NCBI GenBank assembly: GCA_006176705.1
Contig: QRFJ01001916.1
Location: 124,001 to 188,000, forward strand
Direction of reading: 5' to 3'
Source: Cocos nucifera
Lineage: Eukaryota > Streptophyta > Magnoliopsida > Arecales > Arecaceae
Length of the DNA: 64,000 nucleotides
Part shown: one piece after another, positions 22,447 through 34,317 of the stretch
Position numbering within the stretch: the first letter of the stretch is position 1
Layout: each line of letters begins with the position of its first letter
The notes under the pieces: generated by a model
Seen by the model: only the letters and a program-made list of their open reading frames with translations
Databases searched by the model: none
What the model was told of the DNA's origin: nothing
Translations under genes and position numbers: made by a program

Positions 22447-23349
22447 TGTTGGGATATCAGCTATTCTGATATCATTTTGTTAAGAATCTAGTACCGAGAT
22501 ATTATGATAGGAAGAAAGAAAAAAATAAAATAAAAAAATAATCAAGTAAATGGATCAGCCTAAAGGCTTGCCTCCATGGGGCATGCAAAGCCTCACTATA
22601 AAAGAAAAAAATAAGTACAAAAGGACAACATCCACTCTCAACTCATTGTACATAAATCTCTCTCAACTAAAAGCTATTCTTATAAAAGCTCTCTCAGAAT
22701 TCTAAGAAGATTCTCAGAAGCTATAAGATGCTCTGCCCTCACAGCCTCCACGCCAGATATTATGCACCTATTACTTCTCTCTCTCATAGGCTACACGTAT
22801 TCAAATTTTGCTAAGCTTGTCTCAGCGGTTGCCTGAGCCTCTCTACGTGCCTCTTATGCCACACGCGCTACCTCCTGCTCCATAGTACCTCGATCCTTTA
22901 AATAGAATGAGAATCCACTTCTAAGTAGTTAATAGGAGTCCTAATAGAATTTTTTCTCCTAATATGAGTCGAACATAATCTTGATGGAATCTTTGGAATG
23001 TTTTTCAATCTTTAGATCATGATCGCAGCCCTCCATGGCTGCTGGATCCTGTGGTCCATGTGCAACTCTCGTAGACCCTTTGGATTAATCACAATCTAAG
23101 TCTAAATAGAAAATTCTATTCTGTTCTCTTTGTCTCCATTGAGCCGACACTGTCAGGGGTCAAGCTGGCTCGACTGCAACTCGCCCAAACTCATGCTTTC
23201 TGTCTGCCTGAGAGGGTTGACTTGATTGCGGTTTAAGCCGACTCGATCTCAGCCTGAGCTGACTCGACCCTATATCCGAGCCAGCTCGACTTCTTGATGA
23301 TTTGATTTTCTTCTATTATGGATTGAATTCAAAACATCAAATCCTAACA
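22447..23349 (-). repeat. Copia-1 right LTR (5' LTR on the minus strand)
   Basis: From TGTTGGGATATCAGCT to CAAATCCTAACA. It aligns with 17589-18472 and is followed directly by the GGAGG target duplication. Confidence 0.93.
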
Positions 23350-23800
23350 GGAGGTGCGATCGAGATCAACGTTTACCGAAAGAGAAGGAGAGTCATGATA
23401 GGACAGTACAAAAATATTATTAACAATACTCCCTAAAATCCTGTCCCTTCCTCGGGGAGCTGAGCGAAGGGGGGATAGGCAGGCAGGAGATGTTGGCGGC
23501 GACAAGAAGGAGGTCGGGTAGGAGGCAAGGGAGGATAAAGGAGGGGCAATTATGGCACTGGGGGCAATGATACTAGTAGGGGCACCGAGGGGTGTGATCG
23601 AGATAGATGTGTGCCAAGAGAGAAGTGGAGCAGTGGGAGAGTGGTAGAGGATGGGTCGGCACCAACTAGCATGAAGAAGATACGAGAAGAAGAGAGGGAG
23701 CAGGGGTGCGATCAGAATTAGCATTTATCGAGAGAGAAGAGAAGCTATGGTGGGGCGGCAGAGGGATGGGGTGGCACCGACGAGCAGAAAATCAGAGGTA
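23350..23800. repeat. G/A-rich diverged repeats
   Basis: Three loosely spaced copies of a GGTGCGATCGAGAT...GAGAGAAG motif start near 23352, 23591 and 23704. Part of the first interval resembles 17460-17585 on the other side of Copia-1. No credible gene. Confidence 0.6.
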
Positions 23801-24760
23801 TATTATATATATTATTATTAATTATATATATATATATAATTTTTATTTCTCATTAAGAAGAAGAAGAGCAACATTATTTGAGATATTTTGAAAATTTAGT
23901 TTTATATTATCAGTAATCTAATTGTCATATCAAACATGTCAATTAAGATTTTTAGTTATTTTATTGCAACATTATATATATGTACCAAACACAATAATCA
24001 ACATTACTGATGATTTGATGGTGGCAATATATCTTGAAGGTAATCCAGATTATCTTTTAAGATTGCATGGCAATGCACCAAACACAATTTAAAAAATATT
24101 TATTATAAATATTTATTATTAAAAATTTTAATAATTATAGATCATAATTATCCATCCTGTGTAATGTGTGGGTCTTCGACTAGTTTTAATATAAAAGAAA
24201 AGCAATTGGATGTCTTGCTCTTTATGTTGTGTATATCTTAAAAAAATCTCCAAGAATCCACAATGTTGTAAATTTCATAAATTGACATAAGACATAAACC
24301 TATGGTTGAGATTTATTGGTATTTTTAAGCTTCTATTATTTCAAAAAGATCTAATTAAATCAAGCTAAGATCAGCTTAAGTTAGAATACTACCATAAACA
24401 AAGTTGGTTTGAGATTATATGATGTGGAATATGTTTATGAATCATTATCTCCTAAAGCAAAACTAAATACAACCTACCTATAGTTACTCATTATGATCCA
24501 ACCCAAGAATCTAAATCATCTTGATACAAGCAAATCCATTTGGCTTTCTTTAACCTAGCATTTACTAAATATATTTAAATATTTATTTTTGTAAAATAAG
24601 TTTGTGCTCGCATTTCTTGTAGAGGGTTTTTTCATTGTATCCTAATATCCATAAATTCCATGAAGGTATTACCTATACTTAAAAAAAGTGAAATTTACAC
24701 TTCTTTCAAGTAATTTTAAGAATAGTTAATATTATTTTATTCTTAAGGAAGCATAAAAAA
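23801..24760. other. AT-rich intergenic stretch, no gene seen
   Basis: TA-rich. Repeated phrases such as ACCAAACACAATAATC and ACCAAACACAATTTAA suggest a decayed MITE, but I could not find clear ends. It runs into the Gypsy remnant near 24760. Confidence 0.4.
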
Positions 24761-26480
24761 TTATATAGAAGGAAGATGATCCTCCGAAGGACTGACATCT
24801 CGCGATGGATGGCGAAGTGGGCCATAGGACTTGGAGAGTTTGACATTGGCTTCCAATCTCGATCTGTAATAAAGACTCAGGTATTGATTGACTTTCTTGT
24901 AGAATGTACCATCCCCAATGAGGAAGAATTCTCACCAAAAACCTAAGCTTTGAAGGAATAGTTCCCGACAAGATCCAAGGACACCTGAGAGTCATCCTCG
25001 ACAAAATCTGAGGATGCCCAAGAACCAACCATAACAAGATTCGAGGTCGCAGAGAAGCCTTTGCAATGGATCCTTCATATTGATGAAGCCTCAAACGTGC
25101 AAGGATGCGGAGCCAGGCTCATCCTTGCCAGCTCAGAAGGGGTTGTAACGAAGTATGCCCTCCGGTTCAACTTCAAAGCCTCTAATAATAAAGTTAAGTA
25201 TGAAGCCCCAATTGTTGGGCTCCACCTTGTCAAAGAGCTCAAGGTATGAGACATCAAAGTATTCATCGATTCATAGTTTATTGTTAGGCAAATTCAAGGC
25301 AAGTACAAGACCAAAGGATCGATGATGACAAGACACCTTCAAAGGGTAAAGAAAATATCAACGATCTTCCAAATGTTGGAAGTTCAACAAATATCCAGAT
25401 TGGAGAACATCTGAGTCAATGCCCTTCCCATCTCGCCACCTCGGGCACTACCGACCACAATAAGCAGGTCTTCATTGAACGCTTGCAAACACAGAGTATT
25501 GAAGAACCCGTGGTGCTCCAAATTGAGCATAACCAAGTTGGATGGACCCAATTATCAACTACGTGGTTAAAAGGGAGGTATCACCCGACCCCATCTAAGT
25601 TCATGCAGTCAAACAAAAAGCACCATGGTATATAGTCCTCGATAGAAGGCTCTATTAGAAATTCTTCTCTTTACTACTACTCTAATGTCTGCAACCCTCC
25701 GAGGCCAACTGTGCTCTTTGTGAGATGCATGAAAGCATTTGCAGCAATCACCTGAAAGATAGATCACTGGCGTATAAGCTCCTCAAATAAGGATACTATT
25801 AGCCAACCATGCAGATGAAAGCCATCAAGCTCATCAAGCAAATTGAGCAGTGTCAAAGGTACACCAATATCTAAAGGAGGCTGGTGATCGAACTTGCATC
25901 CATAGTGGCTCTTTGTCCATTTGCTATATGGGGAATCGACATTCTCAGACCATTCCCATAGGCAACTAGACAGAAAGTTTTTGATCATAGTAATCAACTA
26001 TTTTATCAAATGGATCAAAGCCGAACCCCTAGACTAGATAATTGATGCCAAGGTTCGAGACTTTATTTGGAAGTTAATCATTTGCCAATTCAATTTTTTT
26101 CGAGCCATCATCACTGATAATAGGCACTAGTTCGACAACTAGAGGTTTAAGAACTTTTGTTTGGAACTCTATATTGACCATCGGCTCACTACGGTAGTGC
26201 ATCCACAATCCAATGGTGAGGCCAAAGTGACTAACCACATGATCCTCCAAGGATTGAAGATCAAGCTCGACCAAATGAAGGAGTTTTGGGTGGAAGAGCT
26301 TTCCAACATCTTATGGATATACATGATGTCTCCTCAAACAATGACCAGGGAAAACCCCCTTCAACCTCGCCTTTAGAGCTGAAGTGGTCATTCCCGTAGA
26401 GATCAGTGCATCCTCGACCAGGATTGATCTAAAGTTTGCCGACCTAGAGATCTTGTCCTGAGGTGAGCTGAGATGTCTAA
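24761..26480 (+). pseudogene. pol: Tat-type Gypsy pol remnant (Gypsy-2): RNase H, second RNase H, integrase
   Basis: From 24773: ILRRTDISRWMAKWAIGLGE, FDIGFQSRSVIKTQVLIDF and LVECTIPNEEE (end of the first RNase H). From 25061: LQWILHIDEASNVQGCGARL and YALRFNFKASNNKVKYEAP (second RNase H; the usual DGSS is DEAS). From 25980: IVINYFIKWIKAEPL, AIITDN and VVHPQSNGEAKVTN (integrase core). The order matches Gypsy-1, but the sequence is far more diverged and full of stops. gag, protease and reverse transcriptase are missing to the left. Confidence 0.88.
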
Positions 26481-27543
26481 GTCCACAGAGCAGGGCAAGT
26501 TGGCTCTGAATTAAGAAGGATTGTGTCGAGTCATGGAAGCTTGTGAGCTAGAGCCTACAAATTGAAAACCCTTAATGGCACCCTGATCCCATAGATGTGG
26601 ATTTTGGTAATCTCAAATGTATTATCAATAAGATGTAACTGCTCTGACCATATTAATGAAAATCTTTTTCTTATAATTCATCCCTTATTAAATTATCAGG
26701 TGAGGATTTCTGTCGGGATCAACTTGTAGAATGCCATTAAAGCCTACATCCAAAGTGAAAGCCAAGATTGATAAGAAGAGGGGCCAATCCTTCGAGGATC
26801 CCATGTGGCCGCTTGATGCTTCTTATCTGCAAACAAGTCGAGTGGAGGCCTGCTCGGAGTGGCTTCAGATTCACTCCAAACAAAACCCCTTCTTTTGGAT
26901 GGGGATGAAATGAAGACGATAACACAACCAACAACATCGGACCAACCGAACAAAGGAACATTTTATTCATAGAATTTGTACAAACATGTTATAAACCGAG
27001 TACCTATGCGACGAAATCCATTATAATAGAAGAAAGAAAGGTACAAGCTTGGATCTAGCATCAAAATGAAGTAGCCCTCGATACAAGTATAGAGCTCAAT
27101 AGAATCGCTTGAGGGAGCCCCAACGGCTTGTCATGGAACTTCACATATAGGGGGCATTGACGGTGTAGCTCCACCACAGTCAAACGCACGTTCATCTTTA
27201 CAATGCACCTCCAAAGAAGGCCATAGAGCCATGAGTGCCTCAAGGGCAAAACTGCTCTTAGAGAGGTCTATGATCTCTCTATGGAAGCCTGAAGCATGGG
27301 CAGCCTCTTTCTCTCACTGCTCTAACTCCATCATCGGTGTGGCGATATTTTTTGATACTTCCCATACCAAAATGGGTTTCTTAGCGCCATGTCATCTAAA
27401 AGCGGAGGCACCTTCCAACCATTCAGAGATAGGCCAAGACCCATCTAACTGAAGAAAAATGTCGATAATCTTACAACGACGAACCAAGTGGCACCCGGCA
27501 ACATAGTAGAGAAGTGATGGATGACAGCTTTTGGTGCTCAAGG

Positions 27544-27555
27544 CCCCTTTTATAG
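27544..27555 (-). promoter_or_regulatory. Minus-strand TATA-like box
   Basis: CTATAAAAGGGG on the minus strand, upstream of a short minus open frame (27577-27392) that starts across it. One of three such boxes in Gypsy-2. Function is inferred from sequence only. Confidence 0.4.
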
Positions 27556-28924
27556 AGATTCTAGACCTAGGCATCACCTACTATGCCCTCTCATAATGTG
27601 ATAGATGTTGCTATCTGAGAGGCATAGTAGACTATGCCTCTTGGAAGTCAGAGGGGAAGATTGGGGGATCACCATTGAAAAATGCCAAGCATTAAATACT
27701 CTTGAGAATATGATCCTCTGACAACTGACATTTTAGAGATATCTCAACTTCGATCGAGATCTCTAATAGTAAGATTGGCCTGATGCCCTTGACGATGTCG
27801 AGATATTCAGATGAGAGTTTGAACTCTTATGACTGGATCGGTGGATCGATCCATCAAAGATATTTTGGCTAAGGCTGAGATCTTCGAATTATGACTGGTG
27901 GGATGGCAACCAGGAGTTATCTTGACCCAAGTTTGAGGTGCTTAATCCTTTGGAGATATTTTGGCTATGGCTAAGGCCTCCAAAATTATTAATCGGCATA
28001 GTGCTAAGTCCTAAAAGATATCCTGATCCAAGTTAGGACCTTTACAAATCAACACTTATAGGCTAGTGTCTTCGGGCAAAAGCCTTAGAATGAATCCAAC
28101 GACAAACATCGGGACCAAAGTTTGACTAATGGAGACCTGCCAAAATAAGGCTAAGAGTCATATCGACGAGAACCCAAAAATTTTTGTTGGATGAATAATA
28201 GTACCATACAGTATTCAGACATAGTCTGAAGCTAGAAGCTTGGCCAAATCCTAGCGTCTATAGCATGACTGTGGATAAGCCAGCGAACACCCACACGACA
28301 CAAATAATACATCCAAGCATAAGATAAATAAAAGTCAATTATTTATTTAATCCTTATTTTTAGAGAGTAGGTGTCACAAAAGGAGCACCGAATACAAAAA
28401 GCAAAAAGGATGAGGCCTTAATTCTCATTCAACAAAAATGCCTTGACTTTATCATCGCTATTGTCGAGGCTAGAGATCCAGCTTTAGAACCATGCACTTC
28501 AGACAGACCTTATAGTCCTCAAAGCCCTAAATGTACATGGAGGTAAAGGTGTCAACAACCTTCTTCCTAAAGGTTGCTAAGGATTTGCATTTTCCGACAC
28601 AACGTTCCTAGACCTCAGTCGGGATCCATGGGGAGGAGTGAAAAAAAATTCCTGCTGCTTCTAGGTAAGGGAGGATCTACTCCAAATGCCACAGGAGGAG
28701 CCAGATCTCGATCTGGCAGTGGTGGGGCCTGGGATGACCCAAGGGCATGAGTAACGAGACCAGACTCGAAGCTTCTAGCCTTCTTTGAAGAGGACTCTTC
28801 ACGTGCCACTACCATCCTCTTCTTCACAGCATGTTTAACATATTTTGATGAGAGCTTCAAGGCTACCAGGTGACACAGAAAGAATGATCCATGCTAATGA
28901 TGGAGCCTCACCCCACAAGCGATC

Positions 28925-28932
28925 TATTTATA
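28925..28932 (-). promoter_or_regulatory. Minus-strand TATA-like box
   Basis: TATAAATA on the minus strand, about 65 bases before the unrecognised open frame 28860-28615 (which has no ATG at its start, only TTG). Confidence 0.4.
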
Positions 28933-29009
28933 GATGCCTTTAACGATGTAGATTCATCCACCAAATCGTCAGATCGAGCCACCTGGCCAACCTCATACTA
29001 CTACAAAAT

Positions 29010-29290
29010 GATTCTATGGCAGCGATTTTCGAAATCGCTGCCATAGATCCTATGGCAGTGATTTTGTTAACCGCTGCTATAGGTCGGATCTATAGCAGCG
29101 GTTAGATGATACCGCTGTCATAGATTAGATCTATAGTAGTGATTTATTGTAACCACTGTCATAGGTCAGACCTATAGCAGTGGTTAGTGAAACCGCTGCC
29201 ATAAGTTGGATCTATAACAGCGGTTAGTAGAAACTGCTGCTATAAACTTATTTATGGTAGTGGTTAATTATAACCACTGCCATATATTTT
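29010..29290. repeat. CACTA-2 left subterminal repeats
   Basis: About nine copies of the TATGGCAGCGGTT / AACCGCTGCCATA motif. Further copies lie at 30285-30425, inside the foldback, and at 33230-33580 at the right end. Confidence 0.88.
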
Positions 29291-29296
29291 TTTTTC

Positions 29297-30254
29297 TTTA
29301 AATATTATATAATTTTAAGATTTAATGTCCATCTTCATCATTCATTATCTAAACAATTATCATTAGAGTATCTTTGCAAAAGATTATCTTGATCTGATGG
29401 CCCTAGCTTCGTCGATCAGAAAAATTTGATTTCGATGATCACGAACAATGATGCAATGATCTGATAGATGGAGATCTCCGATGGATTTAAAAATTTACAA
29501 CAATGATCTTGATAATGTTTGTAGCGTACTATCAAAGTTTCACTTCAATCGGATATTGTTATCTTGGTCAATTTAGTATAAGTTAATTTCTATCGTTAAA
29601 TGATAAACGAATGATCAAAAGACCAAACGGTATTCGATTATGAGATAATTTTTTTTATAAATGATCTTGGCTACTACTTTAATCATTTTTTATAATAGTG
29701 ATTATAAAATTCAACTCATGAGATGAAAAATAATCTAAAACTATACATCTTCTGATAACCATTTTGAAACTTCACTGATTGTTATGCTCGTGCTTTTGCA
29801 ATATCTGCTTAATATGAATAGTTCATACGAAAATGATTTAAATTTTATTATCATCGCTATATAAAATATTTAAAATTATAACAAAGATCATTTAACTAAA
29901 ATATTATCTCATAATTAGACGCTATTGAATCTTTTGATCGCTTGTTTCTAATTTAACAGTCGAAATCATTCCATACTAAATTGATTATGCTAACGATATC
30001 CGATTGAAGTGAAGCTTTGATGGTATGCTACAAATATCATCGAGATCATCGTTGCAGATTTTTGAATCCATCATAAATCTTCATCTATCATATCATCGCA
30101 TCATTGTTCGTGATCGTCAAAATCAAATTTTTCTAATCGATGAAGCTAGGACCATCGGATCAAGGCGACCTTTTGCGACGATACTTTAATGATAATTATT
30201 TAGATAATAAATGATGAGATGAAAAATAAATTTTAAAATTATATAATATTTAAA
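29297..30254. repeat. About 958-bp inverted repeat in CACTA-2
   Basis: Starts TTTAAATATTATATAATTTT and ends with the inverse. Inner landmarks CTAGCTTCGTCGATC (29403) and GATGAAGCTAG (30140) face each other; the centre is near 29775. It is near-identical in length and related in sequence to 51152-52108. Subterminal motifs lie on both sides, so it interrupts the 5' subterminal array. Confidence 0.9.
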
Positions 30255-30429
30255 AAAAATAAGAAAAAAATTATTTCCAACATACTACAGTCGTTATCAA
30301 AAATTACTGTTATAGATCTACAGCAATGGTTATAGAACCGCTGCCATAGATCTATGGCAGCGGTTTTGGATAACGACTGCCATAAATCTATGACAACATT
30401 TTGATAATCGCTATCGTAGGTTAGATTAA

Positions 30430-31300
30430 AAATTTTTAAATTTTTTCTGCTTTTCTTTCGTGCGTGCTCGATCTCTCTCTGTCTCTCCTTCTCTCCATCG
30501 TCGGTGAGGCTTCTTCCCCTCCGGACCGACGCCGCCCCTTCTTCCCCCTCGACCGGCGTCGCCCCTCCTTCCCCCTCCCCCTCTGCCCCCCATCCCCAGC
30601 CGCCCCTCCCCACCAACCTCCACTTGGCCCCCCACCCGCCAACCCTCCCCCAATTGCCCCTCCTTCACCCCATCCCCAGCCGCTCCTTTCTGCCACCCAC
30701 CCCCACCTGGCCCCCCCACCCTCCCCTCGGCTGCCCCTCAGCCCCTCATCTCCGATCGCTCCTCCCCGCCATCCCCAACCTGACCCCCCTCCCCGCCACC
30801 CCCACCCAGCCCCCCACCCTTCCCTCGGTCCCCCCCTCCTTTCCCCCATCCTCGGTCGCTCCTCCACACCACCCACCACCTTCGACCCGGCCCCCCCACC
30901 CCCTACCCTCCCCCTGACCGCCCCCTCCTTCCCCCTCATCCCCGATCGCCCCTCCCCACCATCCTGCCACCCCCAGCCCCCCATCTCTAACTGCCCCTCC
31001 CTGCCTGCACCCCCCATCCGGCCCCCACCCTCCCCCCGGGCACCCCTTTTTTCCGCCCATCCCTGGTCGCCTCTCCCCACCACCCACCACCCCCCGCCCC
31101 CCATCCCCGGCCGTCCCTCCCCGCCATCCCGCACCCGACCCCTCCACACCCCCCCACTCCCCCTCTCAATCGTCGACCCTCTCGTCACTGTGCCTCTCGG
31201 ACCTCCTCGTCACTGTGCCCCCTCCCCCTGACCCCCCATCCCCGACCGTCCCTGCTCTCTCTCTTTCCTCTTTCTCTCTCTTCTCTATCTTACTATCTTT
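30430..31300. repeat. C-rich (C plus T) low-complexity block in CACTA-2
   Basis: About 750 bases made largely of CCCC, CACC, CTCC and CCAGCC runs, with no stop in one plus frame (30464-31231, Pro-rich) and several minus frames (Gly-rich). The lack of stops follows from the composition. It may be the first exon and leader of the second CACTA ORF, since a splice donor-like GTAGGTATAA follows at about 31398. Coding is not demonstrated. Confidence 0.6.
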
Positions 31301-31739
31301 CTTTTATTTCGTAGGTTACCTCTAATGCCATCATCCTCCTCTAACATCATCACCGACGACCCTCAGAACTTTCGGTGCAATCCGCACTCTATAGCTGTAG
31401 GTATAATTTTTTTTAATTTTGTAATATTATTTATTAATCATGTATATTTATAATAATTTATAAAATATTTATAATAAATATTATAAATATTTATTATAAA
31501 TATTATAATTATCTGCATGCCATAGTTTTTGGATCGTGCCGTGGTGGTAGCCTTGGGTTATGTTATGTTGGCAGCTATGCACTAGATTTATCAATAAGTT
31601 AGGTTCGGATCGAAATTAGAATATTCAGATTCAGATCTAATTTTAATTATTGGTATCGAATGCGAACCTGAATACTCGATGAGTCTGCTTGAAGTATCAG
31701 ACCCGGATCCTAATGGATCCCAGAAGGCGAGACCCAAAA

Positions 31740-32200
31740 CTAAGAAATGGAGAGACCGAGAGGAAGACCGACATATTGAGAGAGGGAGGGCCGGTCGCTC
31801 GTCGGCTGTCGGTAAGGGAGACCGAGAGTGGGAGGGAGGGAGGGAGGGGATCCGACCTCGCCACCATCATCGACAAAAAAGATCGAGAGAGGGAGAGAAA
31901 AAGGGAGGGATTCGACCTTGCCGCCATCACTGAGAGGGAGGGGGTCTGGCCTTATCGACGAGGGAGATCGAGAGAGGGAGAGTGAGAGATCGAGAGAGCA
32001 AGAGAGGGAGGGAGGGGGTCTGGCCTCGTCGGCATCACTAGGAGGGATGGGGTCTGACCTTGTCGGTGAGGAAGATCGAGAGAGTGAGAGAGGGAGAGAG
32101 AAAGATTGAGAGATGAAAAAATTGGAAGGGAGGGATTCGGCCTCGTCGCCATCACTGACGAGATAGATTGAGAGAGGAAGAAAGGAAGTGATCGAGGGGA
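31740..32200. repeat. GA-rich degenerate tandem repeats in CACTA-2
   Basis: About five copies of a 70-100-base unit with GAGAGAGGGAG followed by GGGGTCTGGCCT/CGTCG..ATCAC. Not seen in CACTA-1. Open frames on both strands are low-complexity. Confidence 0.7.
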
Positions 32201-32780
32201 TGGCACACAATCGAGCCGGCTTGGGCCATGATTGAGCCGACTGGGGAAGGACCCGAGCTGGATGTCTCAGACACGGAGTCGATTGTCTCAGGTATGGGGC
32301 CGGCTCGACTTCTGAGCGAATAGAATTTAATATGTCTTTCTAAGGTTCCAACTTTAAATCCTATGGTGCCACCATCATCTACTTTGTTCTTCTTTTAGAT
32401 TTCTGGATTAACACTAAGGTTCACATAAGAGATCGGATATATGACTATTACTCATCCTTAATTATTTATGAATATAATTCATGTTGTAGAATTTATTATA
32501 CAATATTTTTTGGATGTTTATATCTTGTTGCTTTTATTTATTGCATTGTATAACGATAGACCTGTCAATTAATTAGTGTACATATTAGAGACTATTTATT
32601 GATGCTATACTAATATTATTGTTCAACATGTTATATTGATTAATATTCATTAATATTGTAGGTCATGATGGCCTAGATACCTCTGGGCCTCATGACCATC
32701 TGTCTCAGGTCTTGGAGCCTGAGCACTTTGGGAGGATCCGATGCAGGCTTGAACACACACCGATGAGCTACTAGTCTGAG

Positions 32781-33056
32781 GTGAGCATATTCTTACAGAC
32801 TTTTGGTGTCGTTAGTCAGAAGGAGCTTGAGGTATTGGCACACGCAGATCATGCTGCAACGTGGGTAGATCGATCTGAGGAGTGTGCATCTCATCTGAAG
32901 GGCATCGTGAGAGACATGATGTCGACGCTCAACGCGTATTTTGGAGTCATGGACTTCGAGGATATGTTGGCCTACATTTCAGCTCCGACTCCAGCTCCAG
33001 CACCAGCTCTGGCTCCCGATGACGACGACGATGATGTAGATTTAGAAGACTTTTGA
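32781..33056 (+). pseudogene. Last exon of the second CACTA-2 ORF
   Basis: 91 codons: an amphipathic stretch ending in FGVMDFEDMLAYI, then a Pro/Ala tail and a run of Asp, DDDDDDVDLEDF. It is the counterpart of 583-831 in CACTA-1 with the same position relative to the 3' end. It may still be translated as part of a spliced product, but the upstream exons are not clear. Confidence 0.6.
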
Positions 33057-33229
33057 TGTATTTTATTTTTTTAAAAAAATATTATAATAAATTTTATTCG
33101 ATAATAAAATTTTAGCATTTTAGAATAATTTTTATATTTATTATATTTTTTATATTATATATCTATATTTATTAGATAAAATATATAAAAAAATAAATAT
33201 TTTAATTTTTTAATTATTTAAGATATATA

Positions 33230-33591
33230 GTAGCGATTTTATAATTGCTGTCATATCCGTACCAACTGCTGCTATAGATCTCTGATGCAAATGATGTCAA
33301 TCGCTGCATTCGACCCATGGCAGCGGTTATGTAACCGCTGCTATAGATGACCTATAGCAGCGGTTACATAACTATTGCTATAGGTCGATCTGTTATAGTG
33401 ATTTATAAATCACTGTAATAGGCTATCTATGGCAGTAGTTCAAATAACCACTGCAACAACCACTATCATAGAGCTACGACGATGGCTGTAATAGCAGCGG
33501 TTAAAGAACCGTTGCCATAGCCTATGGCAGTGATTTTTTGGGCTACGACAGCAGTTACGAACCACTGCCGTAGCCCTTTTTTATAGTAGTG
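33230..33591. repeat. CACTA-2 right terminal and subterminal repeats
   Basis: About ten GGCAGCGGTT-type motifs, ending TATAGTAGTG at 33591, followed by the TCA duplication. Confidence 0.88.
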
Positions 33592-34317
33592 TCAAAATGA
33601 CAGCCATAATTAATTCTCTGGCTATTTGAGTCCAAGGAATGATTTGCAAAGAATGCCTTGGAACCCATTACGAAATGCCATGTGGTGAGCCTATGCAGAA
33701 CTGCGAGTCAACTCCTAAATTTATTCTCTTGGAAGAACTGTTTCATGATCTTTCGAGCCTCATTCCTAATAAAAGTAGCCCAAATCATGAAGCAATACAC
33801 CATAAGTTCTTAGAAAGATCTCTTTAATTAAGAACACCACCAATCTGCTCGGACCATCCCGAAGATGAGATTCGACAACCACATTGACCAAATTCATTGG
33901 CATCCTGCCCGACAAAGCTCCGATGATATAGGGCACCCTGGTTCAAACCACGGACTATAGATTAAATCCTCAGAACAAATTTGAGGATATATCCAAGGTG
34001 TTCGACTTAGCTAATCATGCCCAATATATAGTCAAAACAACATTCGGAAGCCCACATCGGTGCCAAGCATCCTTGGATGAAGCATGGCTAAGTCATCAGA
34101 TTTCGCCGAGATGGCATGACAAAAGAGCGCACTTGGCAAAGGGATGCTGATCGTAATCGAGAAGTTCAATCGAGGAACAATAGCATGGCTTGGGAAACCA
34201 AACTCGAACACAATGCATAATCTTCCTTGAAAAGTCCAACCACGAGCAAATTTAAGAGAGACAAGCCCAAACGGTAAGCTTACATACCCATAAGTTAATT
34301 ATATTACAAATTTTTGA
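33592..34317 (+). other. Gypsy-2 3' region, right of CACTA-2
   Basis: Non-coding with short open frames (33639-33827) that I do not recognise. It continues the sequence at 28995 once CACTA-2 and one TCA are removed. Confidence 0.45.

Larger units (their letters stand above)
17589..23349 (-). mobile_element. Ty1/Copia LTR retrotransposon, minus strand (Copia-1)
   Basis: Direct LTRs at 17589-18472 (884 bases) and 22447-23349 (903 bases) both start TGTTGGGATATCAG and end CA. The 5-bp flanks are GGAGG on both sides (17584-17588 and 23350-23354). On the minus strand the primer site, gag, a degenerate knuckle and the protease/pre-integrase part follow in order from the right LTR. Integrase, reverse transcriptase and RNase H are missing; a Mutator-like element occupies that interval. 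This copy is a deleted, dead element. Confidence 0.93.
26481..28995 (+). other. 3' region of Gypsy-2, left of the nested CACTA element
   Basis: No gag-pol sequence. Two minus-strand TATA boxes with short minus open frames lie at about 27550 and 28930. The open frame at 28860-28615 has a basic N-terminus and an SSKKARSFESG-type linker, but I do not recognise it. The stretch continues past the CACTA insertion at 33592, and the TCA duplication joins the two sides. Confidence 0.45.
28996..33591 (+). mobile_element. Non-autonomous CACTA element (CACTA-2)
   Basis: The left end is TACTACTACAAAATG (first C changed to T) and the right end is TATAGTAGTG. The 3-bp flanks are identical, TCA at 28993-28995 and 33592-33594. 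Subterminal GGCAGCGGTT-type motifs match those of CACTA-1. No TNP2 transposase is present. It keeps the 5' leader and the last exon of the CACTA-1 family, joined near 32585 across a deletion of about 4 kb. It carries 2.1 kb (30255-32380) that CACTA-1 lacks. Confidence 0.93.

Noticed and set aside
23900..24170. Tourist-like MITE
   Set aside because: Similar phrases repeat, but I found no terminal inverted repeat or TAA/TTA duplication that I could defend.
30436..31231. Long open frames on both strands (250 and 255 codons, Gly/Arg-rich and Pro-rich)
   Set aside because: The C/T-rich block contains almost no A on one strand, so stops are rare in every frame. No domain is visible, and both strands cannot be coding.
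31679..32210. Arg/Glu/Gly-rich open frames in the GA-rich repeats
   Set aside because: Several frames on both strands are open because of the repeat. Not seen in the related CACTA-1.
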